A DNA stretch of 60,391 nt from Arachnopeziza araneosa. Lineage: Eukaryota; Ascomycota; Leotiomycetes; Helotiales; Arachnopezizaceae. The notes beneath the pieces are model-generated. The model was not told the DNA's origin. It saw only the letters and a list, made by a program, of their open reading frames with translations, and made no database searches. The position numbers and the translations under genes are program-made. This document shows, piece after piece, positions 21,362 through 32,333 of this stretch; the first letter of the stretch is position 1; each line of letters opens with the position of its first letter. The stretch covers positions 1 to 60,391 of the forward strand of contig QYAI01000153.1 of the NCBI GenBank assembly GCA_003988855.1. Reading direction: 5' to 3'.

Positions 21362-21761
21362 TCATGGCAATTCTTTATGAGGCGTGTTTCGCACGGCTCC
21401 CATGCTAAAAGCTTCGGAAGGCTGCAGCTGTTGACATTCATATTCCGTGAGATGATCACAGAATCCATATCGAGGGCAATAGTCCCTCATGCACCCTTCT
21501 ATTCTTCTGCATTCCGCGTTTGCAACAAGTTGTTTGCAGAAATCTAATAGAACATTACAAACGCTGCAGTCCAATTTATGTCTATCACATTTCAGAGTAC
21601 ATTCTTAGAACTTGTGTATTAAAATCCTCAAAGATGGTTCAGGATTGAAAAGGCGAACTTTACATCTTGAACCCACCAGAATTTTGTAGTTTGAACACGA
21701 AATGGGACTGAGAAGACTCTAACAAGCTGGTTGAAACAAACGCCTCTTGAATACGCGCCAT
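21362..21761 (-). CDS. Candidate small cysteine-rich protein
   Basis: A minus-strand frame (21362-21603) encodes a cysteine-dense segment: CTLKCDRHKLDCSVC, then DFCKQL, AECRRIEGCMRDYCP and GFCDHLTEYEC. An intron 21604-21676 (GTGGGT donor, TAAG acceptor) joins it in frame to an exon 21677-21761 beginning MARIQEAF, for 108 residues in all. About ten cysteines in 50 residues could form a zinc-binding or disulfide-bonded domain. No signal peptide is visible, which argues against a classical secreted effector. The donor is weak and the family is not recognised. It would be divergent from the dynamin gene, 131 bp away. Confidence 0.25.
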
Positions 21762-21892
21762 GATTCTGTGCTCTTCCGTCAGCTCATGCATGCGATGTTT
21801 CTGAATTCCCATTCCCGCTCGTTAAATATGCGCTCTCCCCACGCCTGACCGCACACCTTTGAATTGTGTGAATGCAAGGCAAATAGACCACT

Positions 21893-24318
21893 ATGCTCAG
21901 ATCTCTTCGCTCAATACTTAAACCTAGCTCAGACTCCTCTCAAGATTCAGCAGATATCCTTTTTCCACCTCTGACTTGTCATCCACACTCATCTTTGGCG
22001 ACAACGCAACCGGAATTGGTCTCGGTTAAGATGTCCGACTTCATCCCGTCAACAAAAGTGGAAATCAAGATAAGCGACTCTCTCGAAGATCTTCAAACTG
22101 CACCACAGCGAAGAATTCTCGATACTATCGCTGAAATTCGGAAAGTTGGTCTTGATGGCTTCTTATCGCTACCCCAGATTGTCGTTTGTGGAGATCAGTC
22201 TGCTGGAAAGAGTTCCGTTCTTGAAGCTTTGACTGAGATTCCCTTTCCTCGAAGCGATAATTTGTGCACTCGCCATGCAACGGAAATCATTCTGCGTCGT
22301 GCTCCAACAAGCTCCATTACGGTAAAAGTTATTCCAGATAGTACTCGTCCTCCACATGAACAGGAAAAGATCAAGACCTTCACGCAGACGATTACAGACT
22401 TTGATCATCTCCCAATGGTAATGGACTTGGCGAAAGAGGAGATGGGCATCACTGCGGACACAGTCACAGGCGGTGCTTTTGCACGAGATGTGTTGAGCAT
22501 CACCATGGAAGGACCAAAGACTCCTCAACTTACCCTGGTTGACATCCCAGGCCTCATTGCCAACGCAACCAAAGGAGTCAGTGATGCTGATGTCAAGTTG
22601 GTAGCTGAGATTACTGACCGCTACATCTCTCAACCAAGAACCATCTGCTTGGCCGTCATATCCGCGACAAACGACCATGCCAACCAACCGATCCTGACAA
22701 AGATTAAAAAGTACGATGCTCAAGGCGACCGCACGCTAGGAGTCATCACCAAGCCTGATCGTTTGGCTGCGGGCTCTGGAAGTGAGAGTGCGTTCATATC
22801 TCTGGCCAAGAATGAAGAATTTTACTTCCGGCTTGGTTGGCATGTTCTTAAGAATCGCTCTTATGAGGAGGCCGATTGTGATTTGATGTCTAGAAACATT
22901 TCCGAAGCATCCTTCTTTCGCACCTCCAACTTCAAATGCTTGCCCCCTGAGTCTCTTGGTATTACATCCCTGCGGTCGCGTTTGAGCCTTCTCCTTTTCG
23001 AGCATGCTAAGCTTGAGCTGCCAAAGCTCCGCCAGGAGCTCGAAGAAAGGCTGGTTGATTACAAGGATCAATTGGAAGGCCTTGGCGTTTGCCGATCCAC
23101 ACCTGTGGAATGCAAGTCGTACTTGTCGCAACTTAGTCTCGAATTTTATGAGATTTGCAAAGCTGCAGTTGACGGCCATTACGAGGGCGACTATTTCCTC
23201 CGCGGCATTTCCAATCATGAGCCCAATGGCGATACGTCCACCGCCCCCGCTCTTTCTCGAGTTCGCGCTCTTGTCCAGGGTCAGAATAGTGTCTTTGCTG
23301 ACTACTTCCGCACGAGTGCTCATAAATATCATATTGAGGGTATTGAGCTTAACAATGATCGATCCAAGCCAACTACAGACCGCTTTGAAGGATTACTTGA
23401 ACCCAAAATCATGCGAAAGGAAGATGCAATCAGCTGGGTATCTCAAGTCATTGCACGAACTCGTGGTCGGGAGCTTGTCGGAAATTACAACCCTCTCTTG
23501 ATCGGTGAGCTATTCTGGGAGCAATCATCCAAGTGGGAAGATATTGCTACTCGACATATTAAATACATGAGCGATCAGTGCAAGCATTTTCTTCAGACTC
23601 TGCTTCATGAAAAATGCCCCAAGGATATTGAGTCTCGGCTATGGGATATGAAGATCAGCGACTCATTGCGAGATCGAAATGCGCAGGCCCTTGACGAGTT
23701 GAGCAAGATTATGCAAGATCTGCAAACATACCCCATCAACTACAATCACTACTACACCAATACGGTCCGTAGTCGTCGGGAAAATCGCCAAAGAGCGGCA
23801 TTGGAAGGGTCAGTGAAGGAGGCTTTGTCGATTCCAGAAGGAGCTTCCGAATATGAATACGCTAAACCGACTGTTAACGTCGAGCGACTCATCACATCGT
23901 TGACCAAGTCCAAAGATGCAGATATGGAATCCTTTAGCTGCGAGGAATCTCTAGATTGCTTGATTGCGATCTACAAGGTAATTTCTTTTGACTCCCAACC
24001 CAAAGTTCCCCGAAATTCCTGTCTCACACCTTCCCCTCTCTTTCCCCTTCCCTTCCTTGATATCACACCACTAACTCTCCACAGGTCCAACAAAAAAATT
24101 TCATCGCAAATATCACAACTCAAGTGATTGAGCGCCATATCGTCCGAGGTCTCGAAAAGATATTCTCTCCTGTTACTGTCAATGCCATGTCCGACCTTGA
24201 GGTTGAAGCAATTGCCTCTGAGCCCTCGACCACTAAGCGTCAGAGAGATCATATTGAAGATCGCATTAAAAGATTACAAGAAGGAGAGCGCATCTTCCGG
24301 GGTGTTCTTGGTTGGTGA
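21893..24318 (+). CDS. Dynamin-like GTPase (Mx/Vps1-related fungal family)
   Basis: Exons 21893-23977 and 24085-24318 (intron GTAATT...CACAG, phase 0) give 772 residues. An ATG at 22031 (MSDFIPSTK) is an alternative start. GTPase motifs are complete: G1 GDQSAGKSS (about residue 100), the switch-I TRHATEI region, G3 VDIPGL and G4 TKPDRL. A middle and stalk region follows (RLSLLLFEHAKLELP, ELEERLVDYKDQLEGLG). The C-terminus, mostly in exon 2, has the GTPase-effector-domain pattern (IERHIVRGLEKIF, DRIKRLQEGERIF). No pleckstrin-homology or membrane segment is seen, as in Mx-like proteins. Dynamins of this kind self-assemble on membranes; filamentous fungi carry several lineage-specific copies of unknown role. 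The gene looks intact. Confidence 0.92.
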
Positions 24319-24947
24319 TTGTGATGCATGTGAGGAGGATCTCAAGGAAAGAATGAAGTTGGTTGCAAGAGAATACTAGTAGACGAGATGAGATTTGCAT
24401 GAACGTAGATAATCCCTATCAAGAATCCAAATTATCATTTAAACTCCAAAGTCATCTGCCTAATACACGAGCAATGTGTGTCGTAGTCATTAAGGACCGA
24501 TCTCCCAGAAATGGTGTGTGATTGGTCTTAAGACTTTTGTCTCTTGAACACAATTGAAGTGCATTTTTTGGTCTATCTCATGCTTATTTCTTTCTTTTTG
24601 GGGGTTCTTCGAGGTTAATTTGGAATGTTTATCGAGAGTGTGGGTGGTTAGGCGAGTGGAAAGGGGAGATGTTTGACGTATTATACAGTCAATTCGCTTG
24701 TATGACCTCGAGCTTGAGAAGAGGCTTTCCATAGCTGTGTTTTCGATATGCTTTCAATATTCACTTTGAATTCACTCCATCCTATCCTTGATCTCTTCTG
24801 TGACCTAGCAAACAATTTTCGGCCGCAATCTTTCAAGCCATTCCGGAGTCTATGAATTCACCTACTTACGGTTAGCCGAAGAGGCAAAAAGGATTTTTCC
24901 AACTTTTCAATCATCACAAAACCTCCTAGCTCAGCTGGGCAGCAGGC
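24319..24947. other. Intergenic region
   Basis: Between the dynamin and glycosyltransferase genes. Short frames only; serves as terminator and promoter region. Confidence 0.4.
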
Positions 24948-26173
24948 ATGGAGACTAGTTGTATCCCTCGAGTAGAGCCAACATTTAGCCAAATCTCGCG
25001 CGCCAAGTTGGTCAAAATCACTATTGCAGCTGTGGTATCCTTGGTTCTCGCCGTTGCGATATATCTCTACCGGCCAGAGGCCAACTTTGAGTTCGAATAC
25101 CTTCATCAGCAGCCTCTATCCAGCAACGGGCATTCCGGTAAGGTCAATTGGGCGCGCTATGCTTACATCCAATATGTTACCAACGAAGTCTATCTGTGTA
25201 ACTCGGTCATGTTCTTCGAGGTTCTCCACCGCACCGAAAGCAAAGCCGCTCGACTCATGATGTACCCATCTACGATGCAGATAGATCCTCTATCAACCAA
25301 CACGGAAAGCCGACTCCTTCTCAAAGTACAGAACGACTACGGCGTGGAATTGATTCCAATTGAGATTCAGCATCGCGATGGTGGAGATAGCGAGTCCTCT
25401 TTCCTCGATTACGGATCGTCAGAGCTAATTGAACAGGTACATGGTCAGATAGCTACACGAAACTCCTTGGCTTCAATCAAACACAATACGACCGCGTCCT
25501 ATCCCTAGACTCCGACTCCACTCTCTTCAAACCCATGGATGAGCTCTTCCTCCTTCCTTCCAGTCCCGTTGCCATGCCACGAGCCTACTGGCTTGAACAA
25601 CCCTACCTCAGCTCTCAGCTCCTTCTCATCCAACCATCAGTCGCCGAGTTCGCACGCGTTAAGAACGCGATCGATACAGCCGAAAGCTCTGACTTCGATA
25701 TGGATATCCTGAACCACCTGTACGGTGAAAATTGCCTCGTCATCCCCCATCGTCGATATAATCTCCTGACAGGGGAATTCCGCGAGAAGAACAGCCATGC
25801 GAGATATTTGGGGAATTACGACGAGAAGTGGGATCCTGACCAAGTGTTGCAAGAGGCAAGCTTTGTCCATTTCTCGGATTGGCCGGTGCCGAAACCTTGG
25901 CTGGCGGCATCCGAAGATGTGTTGGTTAGAGAAATACCGTCTTGTGAAATTGACGAGCAAGGGAGGGAAGACTGTCGGAATCGTGATATTTGGCTAGGAT
26001 TTTACGATGATTTTAGGAGTCGACGCAAGGTAATGATTACCACGAATGAAAGAAATCTTTGCTGAATTCAATTTCTCTAGGATATCTGCGACATGGAAGT
26101 TAAGAGCTGGCAGGCAAGAACTGAGATTATTCGACCAAGAAGTCGCAATGAGTTTGTTGCAAATCAGACATAG
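24948..26173 (+). CDS. GT8-type glycosyltransferase, type II membrane protein (Gnt1-like)
   Basis: Exons 24948-25380, 25437-26029 and 26081-26173 give 372 residues. A transmembrane anchor follows a short cytosolic tail (ITIAAVVSLVLAVAIYLY, about residues 26-43), as in Golgi glycosyltransferases. The catalytic part has WARYAYIQYVTNEVYLCNS at its start, then HRDGTWSDSYTKLLGFNQ across the first splice junction. The donor-binding DxD-like block is LSLDSDSTLFKPMDELF, followed by DMDILNHLYG, LPHRRY-like IPHRRYNLLTG and ASFVHFSDWPVPKPW. This is the pattern of fungal GT8 proteins annotated as glucose N-acetyltransferase or GlcNAc transferase (yeast Gnt1 group). It probably decorates Golgi glycans; donor and acceptor cannot be read from sequence. 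The short third exon ends RPRSRNEFVANQT. Confidence 0.85.
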
Positions 26174-26938
26174 ATGGAGTGCTAGAGTGGTGACGATTAT
26201 ATCAATCTGAGATGATCACTGAATGACGAGGGACACGAATGAGTGGCTATTGCTTACATTATGGCAAGGTGGAGGAACGACTTTGCGTAGCTTATAAACA
26301 AATATGAGGAGTCAACTCGAATCAACTTTACATAATCAGCACACTCTCATCCCAAGGGTGACTATTTCAGATCATTCACTAGAATATTCTCCGTTATCTT
26401 GCATGAGTCTTTCAAGAACTCTTTTCAATCCCATTCCCTAATCCCGCTCTGCTCCTAGACTGGTGGACTCTATTCCATTTCCCTACATCCCCTATTTTAA
26501 GCGAGATTTGCCCCTAGATTCTCGCAATAACCCTAGCACTTTTCTTTTTTATTCACCGTGGTTTCTGGAGAGCGGAGGTAACGGTATTTGGTGGATCCGA
26601 CTGTGAGTAAGAATTTAGTGAGGGCATTGGTAAGGGAGGCTCAAAGAGTTTTTGTGAGACAGTGAATCCCACCTCATTTCGCAACTCTCTTCAGATAAGG
26701 TTGATATTATCATCCGTTATCTTGTGGTTGTGTAATGATATATCATGGTCGAAACGATTGCTGAAACACAGCCATCCAACAATCATGAAGTTGTCTAGGT
26801 GCATGATACCTAATCGGCTCTCAGCCAGTCATCTCACCGCTGTTTCCTTCTCACTACTGTGCTAAGCAAGATAAACAGGAAACTGTAGTTTCTTGTAAAA
26901 TATATGGATTATCCAAATCACTAATTAACGAATCTGAA
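26174..26938. other. Convergent intergenic region
   Basis: 3' flanks of the GT8 gene (plus) and the Kelch gene (minus). AT-rich, no supported gene. Confidence 0.4.
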
Positions 26939-28800
26939 TCAACCAGGCCTCCTATCATGTCCTGGTAGCTCGTACGCTTGATCTTGATGAAGTTCGTGTG
27001 CAGCCTCCTGACCCTGCAACTCACTTCTCCCCAAAGACTGTCCTACGCCAACCTCCTTTGGAGATTCATAAAATCCTCTAGGAGTATCTAATTCGGTCTT
27101 TCCATCTACTGGAGGGCTTGTGTATTTTTGACGACGATTTCGCAAAAGATACCACAGACCACCGGCTAGAGCTGCGACAACTACAACGCCGCCAACGACT
27201 CCACCAGCGATAGCACCAGTTGAACTCGATTTGTGTGAAGGAACATTGGAAATGCTTGCGCCGGCGGGGCTATTTGCTGATGTTGGTGCTCCTGTGCCTG
27301 AGATTGAGGTGCTTGTTGATGTGGGACTTTTAGTAGTAATAGCAAATATTGTGTCGAGATTGTTGTTCGTGAACCCGCCTGAAGGTGTAGTACTTGTGGC
27401 TCCTCCTGATGCACTGCAATAATTTATTAGCTTTCAATACATCCTCTGTTGAGAATTGAAACTTACTTTCCACCAATCAAACTGTAAACCGGCTCCGGAA
27501 CTTGATATGCGCTCAAATCCGATTGAAATTGAGTCTGCCAAGCATAGGTATTCGTGTCCAATACCTTTATAGCAGGATAAGTGGTATTGCAACTTGTTCC
27601 TCCATTAACCTGGGTGCTTCCAATTCTGAAGCCTCCTCCAACCACAACCATCTGTCTATCGTTCCAAATAGCACAAGCACCACCAAATCTCCCAGTCACA
27701 CTTCCTAGATTTTTTTCCGTATTTCCTGTATCACTCATCTTGATCCAGTGGAAGGTGGGTATTGTAAGGATATATACATCCTCATACGCTTGACCCTCTA
27801 ATAAATTCCAACCTTGATATGTGGTAATTTGAAAACTCGAGCTGTCTGGACTTGCCGAAACGACTGAGCATAAAAGTTCGCGTTGAGGTGGAATAGTACC
27901 AGTTGCTGTAACAGAATACCACGTATTCGAAGCAATATCGTATACATTGATAAGTGACATATCCCGAGTCCCGTAACAGCAATTATCAGAAAAGAGTGGA
28001 CTAGTTGCACTGGTGTCAACACCTCCAAAAGCGATCAAGACACCTTCTTTCGACAAAGGAATATAATTCATGGTGCCAGTGTCAATGTTCGGTGCGTTTG
28101 CGGTTCGATTTGTCCATTGAAGGTTTTTAGAATCAGAGCCATTGAACACCAATAATCCCTGGATATCCAAGGTATTTGAATCTCCTGGAGATCCCGTTCC
28201 AAGGTAGAATCCCATTCCTGTTCCGGCGTCGGTGGCTGTGAAACCGGATCCACGACCTGCAAGATTCAATTTCCCGCCAGAGACAGAGGTGTTTGACCAA
28301 GTATTTGAAACTGTGTTGTAGGCCATGATGGTATCAGTTGCAGCGGGAGAGACAGAATTGCTACTGTAGGAGTACAGCATATCACCGGCCGCAAAGAAGG
28401 CACCTGTGTTGTCACTTTGGAATGTAGAAGGTACCGCAACAGAGTGAAGGGAATTGACAGGGATATAACCTTCAACTGGAAAAGTTGTCGTCAAATTAAT
28501 GTAATAGAGGAACTTTTCTGCAGATAACAAGTTAGAATGGGAATGGTAGGATTCATTTCCTGCACTCACCATTAGCATTCGTATCTCCGTTTACAAATGA
28601 ATAGGAGCCTCCCATAAAGTAAAGAACGTCATTGAGGATAGTTGCTACGAATATTAGTTCCTTGAATTCTCAGTCTGTGGTAGTCACTAACCGCGTATGT
28701 TGTCTGCATAGCACATGTCACCAGTCGCAGGAGGAACGACTGATTGAGAGACAACCGCGAATAGCACAAAGTTGAACAACCATTTCAAGGAAGACAACAT
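26939..28800 (-). CDS. Membrane-anchored Kelch-repeat protein
   Basis: Exons complement of 26939-27413, 27467-28517, 28570-28644 and 28692-28800 join in frame to 569 residues. The start MLSSLKWLFNFVLFAVV is a signal peptide. The ectodomain carries Kelch-type blades, seen as DVLYFMGGSYSF, YIPLSKEGVLIAFGGVD, YQGWNLLEGQAYEDVYIL and VTGRFGGACAIWNDRQMVVV. A Ser/Thr/Gly-rich stalk precedes a transmembrane helix (GAIAGGVVGGVVVVAALAGG, about residues 476-500) and a cytosolic tail of about 70 residues starting LLRNRRQKY. This type I layout (Kelch ectodomain, stalk, helix, short tail) is common in filamentous ascomycetes. Cell-end or cell-wall sensing has been suggested for such proteins, but no function is shown here. 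All introns have canonical borders. Confidence 0.88.
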
Positions 28801-29681
28801 TGTGAAACCTATCTCATAGGAAATACGGCAAGAGTAGCCAGGAGGAAACCAATCGAGTCAACTTTATGAAAACATAATATGAAAGAAAGACAAGGAAAAA
28901 AAACGAGATGAAGAGGGGAGAGTAACAATTAGTATATTTACGTACAGACGGCCCAAAGGGGCTGAAGCCGGCATGGATATTGACATCCCGCAATTTTGAA
29001 ACCTTGGGGGCTAGAGAATTGTCCAGGGAGTAAGCAGACCTTTCTCTATCGCCGTTGATTGGATAGGAGAGACCAGTAGAAACACAACTCAGCCACTCAC
29101 AAGAGCCGCAACCGGGAGCGCTTAAAGTTTGTTATGCAAAAACTATACACAGCTAACGTCGTTGCCTATACTTGTATCACGTGTTCAACGAGAAATATTT
29201 ATTCGAGAGTATTGGTGTAATATAACCTTGCTTTCACATAACAAAACAATTCAGAGTCTAAACTCTGAGGTACGTGCTAGGAAGACTTGCTGGAATACGA
29301 AAGGGGTAATAACCCAGATGAAGGCACAATTAAGAAGCTTAGCTCACGTGCCCGACTACCTCAGCCTTGGCGCTTTCGGCGCTTAAAATCTGACCTTTTC
29401 TATGAAAGTTTCAGAAACATCGCATATTCAAAGTAAACTGAGAACAATAGTTGTCTTGTTACAATTCCCGGCCTCAAAGTAGTCGGAAGATAGAGCGCAT
29501 AATGACGGATGACTGGTTTATGAATAATGTGATTGACATTAACAAATGAGCGAGTGACAGCACTTCCATGCAAGCCACATTTTCAAGTCTGTCGTGATAA
29601 CTCTCGCGAACATCCTCCGCTCCGAATCCACCGAGAAGTGTCGTAATCTGCCTAAATACATTCCAGACAGCATCTCGAACG
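28801..29681. other. Intergenic region
   Basis: Upstream of the Kelch gene and the HET relic. Short frames only. The 29474-29917 minus-strand frame is the antisense shadow of the HET relic. Confidence 0.35.
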
Positions 29682-31374
29682 GTGAATGTTACTAAGGATT
29701 TCAAATGGCCAGCCAATATCTGTTCACGGTGCAGGGAATTCAATTTGAAAGGTTCCAAATCGTTCTTTCTGTATTTGAGGTCGGGGAGCCAACTCGAGTG
29801 CAGGTTATGCAAGTTTCTTTGCTCTATCACGGAGAACTGGAAGTATTCTCCGAGGGAATCTTTTGTCATTACTGAGGAGTATGGCCATGGATTCGAGGGT
29901 TCTCGCCTATTTGTCATATCTCCCCCTTTTATTAGACTTTACAATATTGAAGACGATTTTGAAGACGATTTTTCAAAGCCTCGTTTCGCTGTATCGCAAG
30001 ATAGGCTTGGATCACATGTAGTGGTAAACTATCAACAAATTCTTCATTGGATCGAGAACTGCAGAGAAACTCACGATCACGGTCCAATCCGAGCTCAAGA
30101 GGTGGAGATTTATGTTATAGATTGCCTTGAAGATTCTCACCCTGTCATTGTGGCTCCCAAGAATTGTGAATACATAGCGCTTAGCTATGTTTGGGGCCCG
30201 AATACCAACGATAAGGACGTCTTATTCAAAGCACAACTTTCGGATATTGAGCTTCCAGTGTTGATCAAAGACGCGATTACCCTAACCCAAAATCTCGATT
30301 TTCGCTACTTGTGGATTGATAAGTAGGTGGCCTAACGTTTACTATATTCTCTTCATTAACAGTCTGCAGGTATTGCATCAACCAGACCGACAATTCGGAA
30401 AAGCAAAACCAAATTGAGAACATGGACCTCATATATCAACGTGCGGCTGTTACAATCGTAGCGGCAGCTGGAGAGAGTCCTGAATACGATCTCCCAGGCG
30501 TAGGGAAGAGCGGTAGCCGTCCTCAGCTCTCGGTTGAAATCGATGATATCATATTCCAATCAGTTGTGGATCCCGGATATCTCACTCTTAAGTCGAAATG
30601 GAATTCTCGAGCTTGAACTTATCAAGAAGCCATATTATCCAGGCGTCGACTTGTCTTCACTGACGGACAGGTATACTTCCATTGCCCGAAGAGTCAACAT
30701 TACGAAGGATTCAATCTCATTTATAGGCCTCATGGAACCCCAGCAAGTAAGATATTTCTGCCACCCTGCAGAGACTCTTTATTTGAACACATTCAAACAT
30801 ATTCTAAGCGAGACCTCGGCCGGGACTATGATGCTTTCAATGCTATAGCTGGAATCTTACACAATGGAATCCGGATAATTTTATTCAAGATATCCGATTT
30901 GCGATTGTGGGAAGCGACCAGCTGCGAACTGACGTTGAATTACTTGATACTATCAGAGATAAAAATATCATCAACTCTTGCTCTGCGTTGGAGGTTACAG
31001 GAGATCTGGTCACTGTTCAATTTATCAGGCATGATTTTAAAGGTCAATCATGGCAGTTTCCGTCTAGTGGAGATACCTTCTGGATATTAAATATAAGCAA
31101 TAAACGGAATACGGGGAATAAAATGTTGAGTGCTTACATGTGCGTCTCGGAAAGCGAATTTCAGGGAAGAATAGTTTCTTTTAAATGCTTGTATATCTCC
31201 AAGTTCCATCTCCTTATTCTCCGTTCAGTGGAAGCTAATATATTTGAGCGGATTGGAATAGTAGATATGATGCGTGCGGCTGAATGGGCTCCGAAAGAGT
31301 GGGTTCAGCAGTATCCAACTGTTCAATGTGTCGAAGATGTTCCAAGACGAAGGAGAACAATCTTGCTGGTGTAG
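29682..31374 (+). pseudogene. HET-domain pseudogene with in-frame stop and internal deletion
   Basis: The frame opens without an ATG (ICSRCREFNLKGS, CRLCKFL: the cysteine-containing N-terminal module common before HET domains). It continues to EYIALSYVWGPN and LDFRYLWIDK. A good intron (30323-30369, GTAGGT...TGCAG) leads to YCINQTDNSEKQNQIENMD and AAVTIVAAAGESP, which completes the HET core. At 30614-30616 a TGA stands where the family has the tryptophan of SRAWTYQE; reading through gives TYQEAILSRRRLVFTD and the frame stays open to about 30850. Roughly 200-250 residues of the usual middle region are then missing. A different frame (30907-31374) carries the C-terminal part (SALEVTGDLVTVQFI, LRSVEANIFERIGIVDM). 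Three lesions (no start, stop, deletion/frameshift) make this a pseudogene. Confidence 0.82.
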
Positions 31375-32333
31375 CCTGGGGTTGATCTTTCATTTTCTAC
31401 TAGTCACTTGCCAATCATTTTCGTAAAGTCCTAGTAATTAAAATTATTCTACTTTTTATTGAATTGTTTTGAAAACGGAGAGAAATCAAGGTGGGCTCAC
31501 TGACAATAACCGGAATAATTTGCTCAAGAGAGTCGAGTCTATTAAGAAGGAATGAGACAAGCTGGAACGAGACAAGCCGGAACGAGACAAGTAGGAAGAG
31601 ATAGACTAAGTTATATAGCATAGCTCTCCACTTCCAGATAAACAGGTTTACACACACTTCAATCCACGACACCATCGCATCCCCAAGCGTCAAGTCATCT
31701 CTACAAGTCACGCCATTCAACACGAACTACGCACTCTAAATATCTACAGGTTAAACATCACAGAATTTCATGTCCGCTTGCAAATACCCAACAAACATAC
31801 TAAGGGTCATTTACCTACTGTTCAACCGTATCCACCGTCTCACGAATACCTCTCCCCATCAAAGCTAAACATGAAGGCCCAAAGATGACAACCAACCCAA
31901 AGTAATGCTTGTGAATGCGAGAGAAGATCCGTGAAGAGCGTATTGCTAGAGAGGGATGGTTGAATACTCACACCAAGGATAGTTTGAACGTTTGATTAAA
32001 GCAAGGCGTGCATGAATCATCTCTAGCAGAGATGCTACCTGTTGACAGATTCTCAGTTGGATGTTTCATACCCACAGTAAGTGGAAGAGGGGAACGAATT
32101 TTGTTTTAGCCCGGATGAGATCATAGGCTTAGAAACTTAGAAGATAAGGAAAGATACTGGTTGGATCACGGAAAGAGTGGAAGTTGTTACAAGTGCATAT
32201 TTATTCTCAGACCCTGTCTTCCAAGACGCCAGCGAGTATCGTCTCTTATTCCGACACTATATAGTTTCAAGAATATCTCTGGTGAGATTCTAAACATGCA
32301 TGGTGAGAAATAAATCTGCTCCATCAATATGGC
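31375..32333. other. Intergenic region with short tandem repeat
   Basis: No supported gene. Contains a 15-bp triplicate repeat at 31549-31593. The remainder is AT-rich 3' flank of the QutR-like gene. Confidence 0.4.
31549..31593. repeat. 15-bp tandem repeat, three copies
   Basis: Three adjacent units of ggaaNgagacaagNN (ggaatgagacaagct, ggaacgagacaagcc, ggaacgagacaagta), followed by a degenerate fourth. Confidence 0.85.
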
